A stretch of 32,274 nucleotides of DNA from Pseudoalteromonas atlantica (GTDB lineage: Bacteria; Pseudomonadota; Gammaproteobacteria; Enterobacterales; Alteromonadaceae). Within the stretch, counting starts at the first letter, position 1. Every line of letters begins with the position of its first letter. The notes under the pieces are model-generated. The model had not been told where the DNA came from, did no database searches, and worked only from the letters and a program-made list of their open reading frames with translations. This document shows positions 1 to 9,001 of this stretch, one piece after another. The position numbers were made by a program, and so were the translations under genes. The DNA is taken from positions 1-32,274 of the forward strand of contig BJUT01000048.1 of the NCBI GenBank assembly GCA_007988745.1, given 5' to 3'.

Positions 1-58
1 CTGTGTTCTCTGTGGTGATAACAATCTATTCATTTTTTATGGGCTTAACCCAAACGCT
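1..58 (+). repeat. Right end of a 128-bp-family repeat unit cut by the window edge
   Basis: Positions 1-19 match the right arm of the units in the central array (CTCTGTGGTGAT core). Positions 20-58 match their conserved inter-unit segment (ATCT, then an AT-rich stretch, then CTTAACCCAAA). Orientation is the same as the central array. It lies directly downstream of the last gene of the minus-strand operon, whose stop is at 74, so it marks the left border of the polysaccharide genes seen here. The rest of the unit is outside the window. Confidence 0.8.
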
Positions 59-73
59 TAGTCTTTCGCTCAC

Positions 74-943
74 TTACTTCCAATTCGATTTATACGGCCC
101 TTTTCGGCCTAGTACCCCATCGACAATACCTTTAAGCATAAACACCAAACGCTTGCGCCTATTTTGTTGCATAACCGAATTTAAAAATAACCTTACAGGC
201 ATAAAAAATAAGCATCTGAGTTTCCAGTACATTGGCACATAAGGCCTGCGGCTCAAAAGTAGAATGTTTCTAAATTGATAATAAAGCCTAATAGGTGCGC
301 CTACTTTATAAGTTACGCCTACAAACTTACTACGCGAATCGCCTAACCGGTGCACCATTTCTACATTTTTGGCCTTAGCAATATCAAACCCCATATCACG
401 AGCACGCCAACACCATTCATGATCTACACCATCAATAAATAATGACTCATCTTTAAGCCCAATATGATCCAATGCACTCAAATCAATCATCATACCTGAG
501 GCTATTATTTGTGTAACGCCCACTAAATCTTCGTATTCAAACACATCATGCTGTATACGAGGGCGAACATTTTTATCTGAAAAGCTACACTTAATACGTG
601 GCCCTATTGCAACAATGTTTTGTTGTACCTTTTTTGAAGCTTCAAATAAGCTATGCAATTCAAAAACTAAATTACTTGGGATTAAGCTGTCTTGATCGAG
701 TAAAAGCGCATATTCACAACCAGCCTTAAGTAAAAATATGAGGCCTGCGTTGTGTGCTGCAGCAATCCCTTTGTTATCAGGGAAATGTATATAATGGTAG
801 TGTTCAATAACCTTTTTAAAATCATTTGGCTTAGGGCTATTATCAACTATTACCACCTCATCTGTTTGGCCGTATAACCGAGTAAGTAAACGTTCTGTCA
901 ACGTAATATCAGGGTTATAAACGACTAAAACGGCACCAATCAT
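74..943 (-). CDS. GT2 glycosyltransferase, rhamnosyltransferase-like
   Basis: 289 aa. The N-terminus carries the GT2 nucleotide-binding start (GAVLVVYNPD) followed by VVIVDNSPKP. The acidic DQD motif sits near residue 103 in a LLLDQDSLIP context, and an IDGVDHEWCWRARDMGF segment near residue 170 is the usual acceptor-side/catalytic region. This layout matches the RfbF/WbbL-like branch that moves rhamnose from a nucleotide donor to a growing glycan at the cytoplasmic membrane. The start ATG follows the stop of the upstream glycosyltransferase gene after three bases (TAG CAT ATG), so it is the last gene of the operon and probably translationally coupled. No strong ribosome binding site is visible. 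The family is firm; the donor sugar is inferred from relatives. Confidence 0.87.
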   Translation of the reverse strand: MIGAVLVVYNPDITLTERLLTRLYGQTDEVVIVDNSPKPNDFKKVIEHYHYIHFPDNKGIAAAHNAGLIFLLKAGCEYALLLDQDSLIPSNLVFELHSLFEASKKVQQNIVAIGPRIKCSFSDKNVRPRIQHDVFEYEDLVGVTQIIASGMMIDLSALDHIGLKDESLFIDGVDHEWCWRARDMGFDIAKAKNVEMVHRLGDSRSKFVGVTYKVGAPIRLYYQFRNILLLSRRPYVPMYWKLRCLFFMPVRLFLNSVMQQNRRKRLVFMLKGIVDGVLGRKGPYKSNWK

Positions 944-946
944 ATG

Positions 947-1852
947 CTAATTATGCTTTTTTAAATTTAATAAGAAACGATCTACTTTATAGGCAAACTT
1001 TATCCCCCACGACGGCATCATTCTTAAAAGCAATACAAAAGTCGCATAACTGTAGTTTTGTAATGAACGTTGCGAAAGAGCCTCCATAGCTAATAATCGA
1101 GCCTTAAATTCGTTAATTGATTTACCTCGTCCACGCCTTTTATAAAAACCATCTACGCGCCTAAAATGCAACAAAGGCTCTTTAACGTTGGCAAATTTAT
1201 AACCATCTTTCGCTAAAGCAATCCATAAAAAGTAATCTTGTGTGTTTAGCTTATCTGCTAAATATCTGTGCCCTCTTTTAAAGACCGAGTACCTAATAGC
1301 AACAGTGGGATGGTTTATAGGGCAACGCCTAGAAAAGGAAGATAACAGTTTAGAGTGAGTGAGTGGTAGCCTACGAACTCCAGCCCTTACACCTTGTTCA
1401 TCGACTTCCCATAATGCAGAACCTAACACGTCTATTTCACTATGCTTATCAAGTAACGTGACCTGCTTTTCAAATCTGTGTAATACGCAAATATCGTCGG
1501 CATCCATTCTAAAAAAATATTTAGGAGCCAAAGGAAGTGTCATCTCAATGATATAATTCATACATGCACTCAACCCTTGGTTTTGAGTACCATGTACCAA
1601 TATAAAATTAGTGTGTTTTTTTTCTGTTTCTGATAAATACAAAGAAATGGCATCGGCTATACCACCATCAATTACAACAACAAATAAGTCTGGTGGGAGA
1701 GTTTGGTTTAAAACGCTTTCAACAGCTTGCGTTACCCACTCAATTTTATCGTTTTTGTAAACAGACATCCCACAAACAGTCTCTACGCTTAAAGGTAAAG
1801 CTTGTGGTGTATTCATATAAAAATGACTGTTTGCAGCCGAGGTTGGATTCAT
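947..1852 (-). CDS. GT2 glycosyltransferase
   Basis: 301 aa, typical for a single-domain GT2 enzyme. The GT-A start is MSVYKNDKIEWVTQAVESVL near residue 29. A clear DAD motif (FFRMDADDICVLHRF) lies near residue 117, and the DYFLWIALAKDGY segment near residue 205 supplies the expected acidic catalytic region. The style resembles amylovoran and O-antigen transferases. The ATG at 1852 has a modest GAGA upstream; a second ATG 12 codons in has no ribosome binding site. A 124-bp gap to the upstream gene holds a plausible promoter (1912-1940), so this gene and the next may also be made apart from the main operon. Donor and acceptor cannot be told from sequence. Confidence 0.87.
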   Translation of the reverse strand: MNPTSAANSHFYMNTPQALPLSVETVCGMSVYKNDKIEWVTQAVESVLNQTLPPDLFVVVIDGGIADAISLYLSETEKKHTNFILVHGTQNQGLSACMNYIIEMTLPLAPKYFFRMDADDICVLHRFEKQVTLLDKHSEIDVLGSALWEVDEQGVRAGVRRLPLTHSKLLSSFSRRCPINHPTVAIRYSVFKRGHRYLADKLNTQDYFLWIALAKDGYKFANVKEPLLHFRRVDGFYKRRGRGKSINEFKARLLAMEALSQRSLQNYSYATFVLLLRMMPSWGIKFAYKVDRFLLNLKKHN

Positions 1853-1911
1853 ATTATCTCTATAAAGTTAAAACAACCAAATAACAGTCATATATACTTA
1901 GCAATTCTGTC

Positions 1912-1940
1912 ATTTTATCGCACTTTTATTTATGATTCAA
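1912..1940 (-). promoter_or_regulatory. Candidate sigma-70 promoter for the last two GT2 genes
   Basis: Read on the minus strand, TTGAAT (1940-1935) and TAAAAT (1917-1912) are separated by exactly 17 bases. They lie in the only sizeable gap (124 bp) in the left-hand operon, upstream of the gene starting at 1852. The match is 4/6 at -35 and 5/6 at -10. AT-rich DNA yields such matches by chance, so this is tentative. Confidence 0.4.
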
Positions 1941-1976
1941 AAAAACTATTAGTGAGTTATTTGCAACTAACAACAC

Positions 1977-3746
1977 TTATTCAAAGGGTTTTATCGAAAA
2001 GTTTTCCCTACGAAGGGTTAAGTTTGGATTATAAGCAGGATCTGATAGTATCGTATCCTGCCATGTTGACTTTAGGTAATTTAGTTCATTTTCAAAGCGT
2101 TGAACTTTTTCAGGAGTATCTTCATAGCCTCTTGAAACCGATTCATGATGATACAAAACCGCTTCAGCACAATACAAGTTACGTCGTCCCAATTGCTGCA
2201 CTTTTAGGCATAAATCAACATCATTAAAAGCAATCGCTAAGCTTTCTTCGTTTAAACCTTCAACCGCCCAAAAATCATTTTGTTTAATAAGCAAGCATGC
2301 TGCAGTCACAGCACTATAATTTTGAGTAGCAATAAGTCTGTTCATATAGCCGTGGTGATCACCAGGAAAATATTTGTGTCCGTGCCCAGCGCCACCTCCA
2401 TAGCCCATTACTACACCTGCGTGTTGAATCCGTTTATCTGAATATAATAGCTTTGCACCTACACAACCTATATCTTCACGCATTACATGGCTAACCATAT
2501 TTAAAAGCCAATCGGGTGAAATTACTTCAATATCATTATTAACTAAAGCGAGCACCTCACCATTGGCTTGCTTAGCAGCAAAGTTATTTATAGCGGAATA
2601 ATTAAAAGGCTTATTATACGTTAATAGCGTGATCTTAGGGTGCTCACTTAGCTGATTAAAATAGCGTAGGGATTCACTGTCGTCCGAATTATTATCTACT
2701 AATAATATTTCGTAATTAGTATATGTTGACTTATTTAAAATTGAATCAATACATGCTCGTACTAGCTCTTTAGCATTACAAGTAGGAATAATTATAGAAA
2801 CAAGCGGTTTATAGTCTAAATGCCACCGTAAAGATAAAGTCGGCAAGTCATTGCTATTGTCTATTTCAGCCACTTTATTATATAAGGGTTCCAAAAATGC
2901 TTTTGCATTAGCAAAGCTAACTAAATTAGATGACCTTGAAAGCATTACAAGCGGTATATGCTGTATTGTTAAAGGTAAATTATTTAAATAACAAAAAACC
3001 ATATACCTTGCGACATTAAATGCACTCAATGTACCGCATCCATATGCAAAATCGGCTAACGTTTTAACCCATAATCCTGAATTAATATAACCCGCAGTTA
3101 ACTGTAAATCAGGGTTCCAGTCAGGCTTAAAGTCAGGGTACTCTCTTTCGCGCTCATTACTGAGCTTGTCAGTATCAAAATAAGCTAAATGCGTATCTAA
3201 ATTTATATGAGTAGTTAATGCAAACGTTAAATAACTATCTAGTTTATCTCCACTATATACAACAAAACTTGCTTTAGTTTTTACTTTATTCAGTCGGGCA
3301 TCACCAACTAGATCAGATGTAACAACAAACTCAAAATCACAATGCTTTGGCAAAAAGTGATTTAAATTCTTTTCGTCTGTATTTTTACACCAAAAAATTA
3401 CGTTAGAAAAAGGCAGGTGCTGAGCTTTTATAGACGCCAAAGTAATAAATAGCTCATTACTGTTAAATTGTTCAACACATACAAGTAGCATACTTTCGCA
3501 TACCATATTTCCGCTACTTTTTATTTGTGCCGACATTTGAGCGTTTTGATGTTTCATATATGCCAGGTAAGACGCTTTTTGCTCTTCAATGGTCTGTAAC
3601 TGATACATCAGACCGCTTTTATGTAAGTTATTACTATACACAGCAACTAATTTTGGGTGCTTCTTAATACTTTCAACCCAAGTATTAGGCGTATAGTTAA
3701 TTATAAACTTGGCCAGATTTGCGATTGATTTTCTTATATATTGCAA
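1977..3746 (-). CDS. Two-domain GT2 glycosyltransferase (TTG start)
   Basis: 589 aa with two GT2-like regions. The first (about residues 75-260) is weakly conserved at its start but keeps the AYFDTDKLSN and FKPDWNPDLQLTAGYINSGL blocks typical of the leading domain in rhamnan and teichoic-type polymerising transferases. The second (about 315-560) is canonical: PLVSIIIPTCN, LLVDNNS, ALVNNDIEV, then a GHGHKYFPGD loop and FNDVDLCLKV. Two active domains could add two different linkages, as in other bifunctional GT2 enzymes; that is inference. The start is TTG at 3746, supported by AGGA eight bases upstream and by no better in-frame ATG before residue 46. A 55-bp gap separates it from the upstream sulfotransferase gene. 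Confidence 0.85.
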   Translation of the reverse strand: MQYIRKSIANLAKFIINYTPNTWVESIKKHPKLVAVYSNNLHKSGLMYQLQTIEEQKASYLAYMKHQNAQMSAQIKSSGNMVCESMLLVCVEQFNSNELFITLASIKAQHLPFSNVIFWCKNTDEKNLNHFLPKHCDFEFVVTSDLVGDARLNKVKTKASFVVYSGDKLDSYLTFALTTHINLDTHLAYFDTDKLSNEREREYPDFKPDWNPDLQLTAGYINSGLWVKTLADFAYGCGTLSAFNVARYMVFCYLNNLPLTIQHIPLVMLSRSSNLVSFANAKAFLEPLYNKVAEIDNSNDLPTLSLRWHLDYKPLVSIIIPTCNAKELVRACIDSILNKSTYTNYEILLVDNNSDDSESLRYFNQLSEHPKITLLTYNKPFNYSAINNFAAKQANGEVLALVNNDIEVISPDWLLNMVSHVMREDIGCVGAKLLYSDKRIQHAGVVMGYGGGAGHGHKYFPGDHHGYMNRLIATQNYSAVTAACLLIKQNDFWAVEGLNEESLAIAFNDVDLCLKVQQLGRRNLYCAEAVLYHHESVSRGYEDTPEKVQRFENELNYLKSTWQDTILSDPAYNPNLTLRRENFSIKPFE

Positions 3747-3801
3747 TTAATTCGTCCTGTAGCGAAGAATGCTAAAGATGAAAACACATATATCAACTTT
3801 A

Positions 3802-5004
3802 TCATGAAGCTAGTAACGCCTTAATATAAGCCATTAAACTGAAGCGCACCTGAAGCAAATTACTCACATTACTCCTAAAGTTATTTAAGTCTGTGTTTTT
3901 GGTTGTACTGCTGTTAAAAGTAAGTGTTGGATAACGGCAGTAAATAGCATCTTTTACATACTGCACAATAGTTGGCAGAGCACTTCTAGGAGGTATAACT
4001 TCAAACAAAGCGGCTACAAAAGGGAACCTATCTTCAACATTTGGCTGTGCGTAAACACACAATGCTAAACGCTGTAATAAATCCTTATCTTTTTTTAATA
4101 TAAAATTAAATACATCTAAGCACTGCGCTTTAGAAACCTCTTGCTTAAAAAAGTCTTGATGAGGCTGGTTTTTTATAACATCTACCAACTCGCCGGCTTG
4201 TTCAAATGGCACCTGCTCTGCAAGCCTCTCAATCCAACGAATTGACTGTCTTTTATAGTCATTAAATTGATGTTTACCAACAAAAGTAAATTGTTTTATA
4301 CCTTTATCATAAGCCTGTAGCACTCTGTCTAATCGGCCTGCATATTGGCCTAACTCGTAGTAATTAAAACACCGTTTAATTTCAAGAGCCTCTAAACAAT
4401 ATCCTGGGTTTACCCGTTCAGGGGCCTTTACATCGAAATCAATATCATTGTTATTAAATACTACACTTAAAAAATCACATACAATGCTTTTATTTACAAA
4501 CAAATCGTCATGATAGGCTCTTAATGTAAGCTTTTTACCAAGCTGTTGCCCGTATTCTCCCAAGCGTTTTAGCGTGTGCATAGGTAGCGTCTCAGCTTTT
4601 TTTATTACCGCAGTATTACCATGGCGCTTAACCGACTGGTTATAGTGAGACTCGTGCAACTGAGCTGGGTTACGAACATATGCAATACACTGCGCATCTG
4701 GAATCGCTTTTAGTAGCGTAGGTAAACGGCTAAAAAAGAACTCAGAGCTTAATAAGAGCGTATGACAGTTTGCAGCTTGTGCCTTAGCTATTGTATCTTG
4801 CAGCTTCTGCGGGCTATATACATAATCACCATTATGTGCAGAAAAAACAGATAAAAAATTACCTGAACTAATACCATTACTATCTTGTTGATGTTCGGGA
4901 TAATACACCCCATTAGACATTAAACAGTCGGCATGATCTTTTAGCCACTTTTGAATAGCAGATGTCCCCGTTTTAGGAGGGCCAATATGAATAATTGTTT
5001 TCAT
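3802..5004 (-). CDS. Sulfotransferase-like protein 1 (PAPS-binding motifs)
   Basis: 400 aa. The N-terminus has the 5'-phosphosulfate loop of PAPS-dependent sulfotransferases (IIHIGPPKTGTSAIQKWL, residues about 4-21). The 3'-phosphate-binding strand-helix (IAYVRNPAQLHESHYNQ) follows near residue 108, with the expected Arg and Ser nine positions apart. Enzymes of this fold transfer sulfate from PAPS to a sugar hydroxyl. The C-terminal 200 residues look family-specific. The ATG overlaps the stop of the upstream GT61 gene by one base (TAATG), so the two are co-translated. Sitting between glycosyltransferase genes, it probably sulfates this glycan. The acceptor is unknown, and the fold is also used by a few non-sulfotransferase P-loop proteins. 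Confidence 0.8.
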   Translation of the reverse strand: MKTIIHIGPPKTGTSAIQKWLKDHADCLMSNGVYYPEHQQDSNGISSGNFLSVFSAHNGDYVYSPQKLQDTIAKAQAANCHTLLLSSEFFFSRLPTLLKAIPDAQCIAYVRNPAQLHESHYNQSVKRHGNTAVIKKAETLPMHTLKRLGEYGQQLGKKLTLRAYHDDLFVNKSIVCDFLSVVFNNNDIDFDVKAPERVNPGYCLEALEIKRCFNYYELGQYAGRLDRVLQAYDKGIKQFTFVGKHQFNDYKRQSIRWIERLAEQVPFEQAGELVDVIKNQPHQDFFKQEVSKAQCLDVFNFILKKDKDLLQRLALCVYAQPNVEDRFPFVAALFEVIPPRSALPTIVQYVKDAIYCRYPTLTFNSSTTKNTDLNNFRSNVSNLLQVRFSLMAYIKALLAS

Positions 5005-6116
5005 TAATTTTCAGAGCAGTTAAATAAACTCAGTAAACTATTAACCCGCATATTTTCAGCATTTAATTTTAAATACGAATTAGCGTAATCAAGTGTTGCC
5101 AAATCAGCCATTGTACCGTTTTCGCGTTCCACTTGAACAGGTATATAATTAAGGCCGCACGCGATACAAAGCTTCCAAAACTCATCTGACCAATGGCTCG
5201 AGAAAAGCTCAACCACGGTGGTACCCGGCCTACAAAATACTATATTAGCTAAACCGGCACCATGCGGGGAAACAACTACGCTTGCAGCTCTAAAAACTTT
5301 AGCATTTTGTTTTACCGTGTTTTTTTCACAATATACTGTATTAATCCCGGCTAAATTTAGTTCGTCTAAAAGCTCATTTTCATTTGTAATTATTCGTTTA
5401 CTACCTAAATTACGACTAATATATATAGACGTACTTGTACTGATTGGTAAGTTAGAGGAAAACGTTTCACGAATAAAATCAACAATCCAATCAGACGTAT
5501 AAAGCGCATCCCTTGGCTCACTTACTGACACAAAACAGTTACACTTTAATATTCTATTTTGGGCATTTCTGCCTTCTACTTTATTAAAGTCTATTTTAAG
5601 CAGCTCACACGCCTCTTTAATAAAAGGTAAATCCTTAAAGTTAATAATTATTTTATCAAAAAAGTTTAAGTCTATGCCCAACGATTTTATAACCTGTACT
5701 TTAGGTAAAACATCAAACAAAAAATGGCTATAAAACTTACCGCCAGGAGACGTTAAATCAAGTACCTTAAACTTAGAATAGTCAGCATAATCTTTAGCAC
5801 TATTTAATTTATCAACAGCTGCTTTATAGCTAAAACCATTTACCACTTTGCCGTGGCTAAAAAAGCCCTTTTCTTCATCTAAACACGCCATAGCATTATT
5901 TGATGCAAAAACAGAGACCCCTTTTTGTTTAAACGCATTACCACGAAAACGGGCATGATTAGAAACAGCCTGCGGTACGGTTACTGGTGGGTATTGAGCC
6001 CCCCTTTTTATTGTTATTTTTTCGCCTCTATTAATAATATCATCAATAATAAACTGACTATTTTTAGGTGTTAAGGAATGCTTTAATCTAGTTAATAACA
6101 CAAAACATCCTTGCAT
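5004..6116 (-). CDS. GT61-family glycosyltransferase (DUF563)
   Basis: 370 aa. The diagnostic block VVVSPHGAGLANIVFCRPG, followed by TTVVELFSSHW, lies near residues 281-310. An upstream FLFDVLPKVQVIKSLGI block has the pattern seen in GT61 enzymes, where a conserved His/Asp region precedes the GAGL motif. Bacterial members occur in capsule and O-antigen loci. The 3' end overlaps the next sulfotransferase start by one base, and the 5' end overlaps the upstream sulfotransferase gene. The start is not settled. ATG at 6116 has little ribosome binding site, while a GTG at 6101 has AGGA six bases before it; the difference is five residues. The gene is flanked on both sides by sulfotransferase-like genes in one tight unit, which suggests its product sugar is a sulfation target. 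Confidence 0.85.
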   Translation of the reverse strand: MQGCFVLLTRLKHSLTPKNSQFIIDDIINRGEKITIKRGAQYPPVTVPQAVSNHARFRGNAFKQKGVSVFASNNAMACLDEEKGFFSHGKVVNGFSYKAAVDKLNSAKDYADYSKFKVLDLTSPGGKFYSHFLFDVLPKVQVIKSLGIDLNFFDKIIINFKDLPFIKEACELLKIDFNKVEGRNAQNRILKCNCFVSVSEPRDALYTSDWIVDFIRETFSSNLPISTSTSIYISRNLGSKRIITNENELLDELNLAGINTVYCEKNTVKQNAKVFRAASVVVSPHGAGLANIVFCRPGTTVVELFSSHWSDEFWKLCIACGLNYIPVQVERENGTMADLATLDYANSYLKLNAENMRVNSLLSLFNCSEN

Positions 6117-6976
6117 ACTTTGCTTTTAAATAGCTCGTTACTGTCAGTAAAAAAATCAGCACAAAGATTATTCGAGTCTAAAAAATAACTATTTAAAGCC
6201 TGTAGCTCACCTTTTGTAAGCAATATTCTTTTTGGTAAATGCATTTTAGGATATGCGTTTATTTCTTCAATTAAATTGTCGCGTATGCTTGTGTACTTAA
6301 CAACATCACTTACATGCTGCGTACGCTCTTGTAGCAACAATAATGCGCTGGTAGGTAAAGAAGCATTAATAACCACATTATCATTTGTATTTTCAAGCAT
6401 TAACCCAAACAGCCTTAGAAATGTTTCAACAACACCATCATCGTAATTAATAACCCAAACATTTTCTTTACCAACGCTTTGTGCCCATCGGTTTAGTTGT
6501 TGAAAATAGTTTAATCGCGGAAAATTGTTCAACGCCATTTGAAAGAACCGCCCCTGATACCTGACCTGAGGGTCTTTCACTAACTGGTTAAATAACGACA
6601 AGAGTAAATCTGATTGACGCCTTACAGTGCCAATCACCACAACTTTTTTAAACTTTTTAGCCCACTGCTGGAAGCGCGGATTATTAAAATAAAAAGGCGA
6701 AAGCTCGCTAGAAATCAGAGCAGAATGGCACTCGTTATCAAGTATTTCTTGCTCAAGTAAATCAAGCACTTCTGGTATTTTGTACTTTGCAGGGTAGCCA
6801 TGAATAGGCGCAAAGGCTAATGCAAAATGGTGATGCGCTTGGTCATTCATTTGTAACTGCGTAGAATATAAGATTCCTTGCTGTTTTAAAGTCTCTTTTT
6901 GTAAATCTAACTGAAATTGAACTGCTGACGTACCAGTTTTAGACCAACCAATATGCAAATATAAAGTTTCAAACAT
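6092..6976 (-). CDS. Sulfotransferase-like protein 2 (PAPS-binding motifs)
   Basis: 294 aa. It opens with LYLHIGWSKTGTSAVQFQLD, the PAPS 5'-phosphosulfate loop within the first 25 residues. The 3'-phosphate motif VVVIGTVRRQSDLLLSLFNQ follows near residue 115 and keeps Arg and Ser. It shares only the cofactor motifs with the other sulfotransferase-like genes here, so it is not a recent duplicate. The stop of the upstream RgpF/HAD gene lies six bases before its ATG, and its own 3' end overlaps the GT61 gene by up to 25 bases. Role inferred: sulfation of a residue of the locus glycan in the cytoplasm before export. Confidence 0.78.
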   Translation of the reverse strand: MFETLYLHIGWSKTGTSAVQFQLDLQKETLKQQGILYSTQLQMNDQAHHHFALAFAPIHGYPAKYKIPEVLDLLEQEILDNECHSALISSELSPFYFNNPRFQQWAKKFKKVVVIGTVRRQSDLLLSLFNQLVKDPQVRYQGRFFQMALNNFPRLNYFQQLNRWAQSVGKENVWVINYDDGVVETFLRLFGLMLENTNDNVVINASLPTSALLLLQERTQHVSDVVKYTSIRDNLIEEINAYPKMHLPKRILLTKGELQALNSYFLDSNNLCADFFTDSNELFKSKVCKDVLCY

Positions 6977-6982
6977 TAATTA

Positions 6983-9001
6983 CTACTCACCTAAAAACGG
7001 AAAACGACCAAAATCACTCACTAATACACCCCATTTAAGAATGTGTGCTTCGTTTAAACCTAATTCTCCTACAAAAGGATTCTCATACCCTGCGGCATGC
7101 CATTTATCTAGAGGGTTTAAAATATGTAAATTTTGCAACCCAAAGTCACCTGGAATTTGTGCATCGGCTACGGCGTTATCGCCTACATGTATAAAGCTTT
7201 GTCCTTTGGGTAAACTCTCTTTTATATATTGCCACATTGTGCCATTGTCTTTTCGTTTACCCAGCTCACTTGAAACTAATAACTCAAACCCCACACTAAC
7301 ACCGACTTTGGCAAGCATAAGCGCCACTTGCTTTTGTGTATAATACGTATCAGAAGCAACCGTTATTCGTTTGCCCGATAAAATTAAATGGTTAAATAAA
7401 TCAACCATTTCATTTTTTGGTAAAATCATTTCTAAATCGTAGGCAAACTCTTGTTCTGCATAGCTACTAGCCTGCTCAGCAGTCCAACTATAACTACTAG
7501 CCAAATGCAAGTACGTTTCAAAAATAGTTACATCACCTACAAAGTTTTTTTGCTGCCTCACTTCAAATTCGGCATTATTACGAGCTTTAACAAACTCATG
7601 CGCATTTAAAACAAGACCCTGATCCACCAAGCTTTTACCTAGTAATAACTTAGCGTAGTCAGGCGCGTGGTATTTACGCCTGACTAATGTATCAAACACA
7701 TCAAAACTAACGTGTTCAAAGCCACTAAGTTGTTGAGTTAACCCTTCGGCACTATTTACATATTGCGATAAAATATAACTTTTATCATGAGTTAACTGTC
7801 CTGATGTTGGGTAATAAAACAGTTGTTGGTAGCCATTTTTCTCTGCAAGTAAACCTAATAAACGTTCAAGAGCATGGAGCTCTGAGCCATCGTTAGGCAA
7901 AGGTTCACCAGGAAAGTCATCGTAATCGTACGACTTGTTTAATAGCTGTTTTAGTGCTTGCGGCCTTGCCCAAAACATACCACCAGCAGGATAAGCAATA
8001 AAATCATCGGTTAACTCTATTTCCCACTCGTTAGCAATTTTTTTAGCATGTGGTTTATTTTTAAGCCAGTGATTAACCCAATTAGGCATCATCCAAAACG
8101 AGGTTGGGTAATAAATTCCCGTATTTGGGTTATTGTCAAAATGATTTAAAACTTGCTTAATAACGTGCTGGTCTTTTAAAAGGTATTCGCCTAGGTAATC
8201 GGCCCATTGTGTTTGAGCGCGGCCAGAATAAAGCGATTTTTTAGAATGCATATGACAAAACAAATCGTAATTTTGTAAATCTTTTGCAAACTCAACAAGT
8301 AAAGGTCCAAAATTGCGCCCATGATTAGGCACAACTTTAACTGTCACCTTATTTATTTTAGGGCAGGCATTAAAAACCGATTGTGCTTTACTAGCAAGTT
8401 CGTCGCTGGCAACACTTATGAATACATCAACCTGCTGTTCGTATTTAGCCAAGCAGTTGGCGTAATAATCTATAAACTCACCATAAAAAACATGAAAGCA
8501 CATGGCAATCTTTTTACTTTTAGGTCTGCCATCTGCGGTTGAGCTAATAGCTTTTGGGTACCACTTGCGCGCTGCGGGCATGGCTAACCGGCCCTCTTGC
8601 TCGCCGTGAGCCATATAATGCACTAAAGCATTTTCACCGTGTAAATAAATATCTGTATTACATTTATAATAAAGCTCGGTGTCAAAGTTAGGGCTAGGGT
8701 TAATACAACTGAAAGTCCCTTTATTTAAGTAATCCTCAAAGGCTTCTTGTTCGCAACTAAATTCACGGCACTGATTAGCACTGTACCAATGACTATCAAA
8801 CAAGCCTTTAGCCTTTGCAGTATTTAGCAGTAAATTAAACTCTTTTTGAGAGTAAGACTTATTTAAAGCTCTACTTTTTACATACTGGCGTGCAACAACC
8901 CTACGCTCAACCCCTTTTGCAACCCTAAATAAAAAAGGTTGGTTTTTTACGAAGTTAAACAGGCTTGGCGCTGTTTTTTTTATAAATTGTTTGTTGATCA
9001 T
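6983..9001 (-). CDS. RgpF-type rhamnan synthesis protein fused to a HAD hydrolase domain
   Basis: 672 aa in three parts. Residues about 60-145 carry the FDSHWY ... VHYMAHGEQEGR type repeat often seen ahead of bacterial polysaccharide transferases. Residues about 160-405 are an RgpF domain: CFHVFYGEF, VVPNHGRNFGPLLVEF, HMHSKKS and PAGGMFWARPQAL are the conserved blocks. Residues about 430-640 are a HAD fold with the DxD nucleophile motif (SFDVFDTLVRR), a TVASDTYYT motif II and HVGDNAVAD motif IV. RgpF proteins act in rhamnose-glucose polysaccharide assembly; the HAD part is of the kind (COG5610-like) found in such proteins, with unproved substrate. The start overlaps the upstream gene's stop by one base (TAATG). 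The expected C-terminal extension of the HAD module is instead supplied by that separate upstream gene. Confidence 0.85.
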   Translation of the reverse strand: MINKQFIKKTAPSLFNFVKNQPFLFRVAKGVERRVVARQYVKSRALNKSYSQKEFNLLLNTAKAKGLFDSHWYSANQCREFSCEQEAFEDYLNKGTFSCINPSPNFDTELYYKCNTDIYLHGENALVHYMAHGEQEGRLAMPAARKWYPKAISSTADGRPKSKKIAMCFHVFYGEFIDYYANCLAKYEQQVDVFISVASDELASKAQSVFNACPKINKVTVKVVPNHGRNFGPLLVEFAKDLQNYDLFCHMHSKKSLYSGRAQTQWADYLGEYLLKDQHVIKQVLNHFDNNPNTGIYYPTSFWMMPNWVNHWLKNKPHAKKIANEWEIELTDDFIAYPAGGMFWARPQALKQLLNKSYDYDDFPGEPLPNDGSELHALERLLGLLAEKNGYQQLFYYPTSGQLTHDKSYILSQYVNSAEGLTQQLSGFEHVSFDVFDTLVRRKYHAPDYAKLLLGKSLVDQGLVLNAHEFVKARNNAEFEVRQQKNFVGDVTIFETYLHLASSYSWTAEQASSYAEQEFAYDLEMILPKNEMVDLFNHLILSGKRITVASDTYYTQKQVALMLAKVGVSVGFELLVSSELGKRKDNGTMWQYIKESLPKGQSFIHVGDNAVADAQIPGDFGLQNLHILNPLDKWHAAGYENPFVGELGLNEAHILKWGVLVSDFGRFPFLGE

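Noticed and set aside
1802..2227. 141-aa plus-strand ORF
   Set aside because: It is antisense to the GT2 genes, runs across an intergenic gap, has no ribosome binding site and no recognisable protein pattern.
7041..7343. 100-aa plus-strand ORF
   Set aside because: It is the complement of the well-supported HAD domain of the RgpF fusion; no independent evidence for coding.
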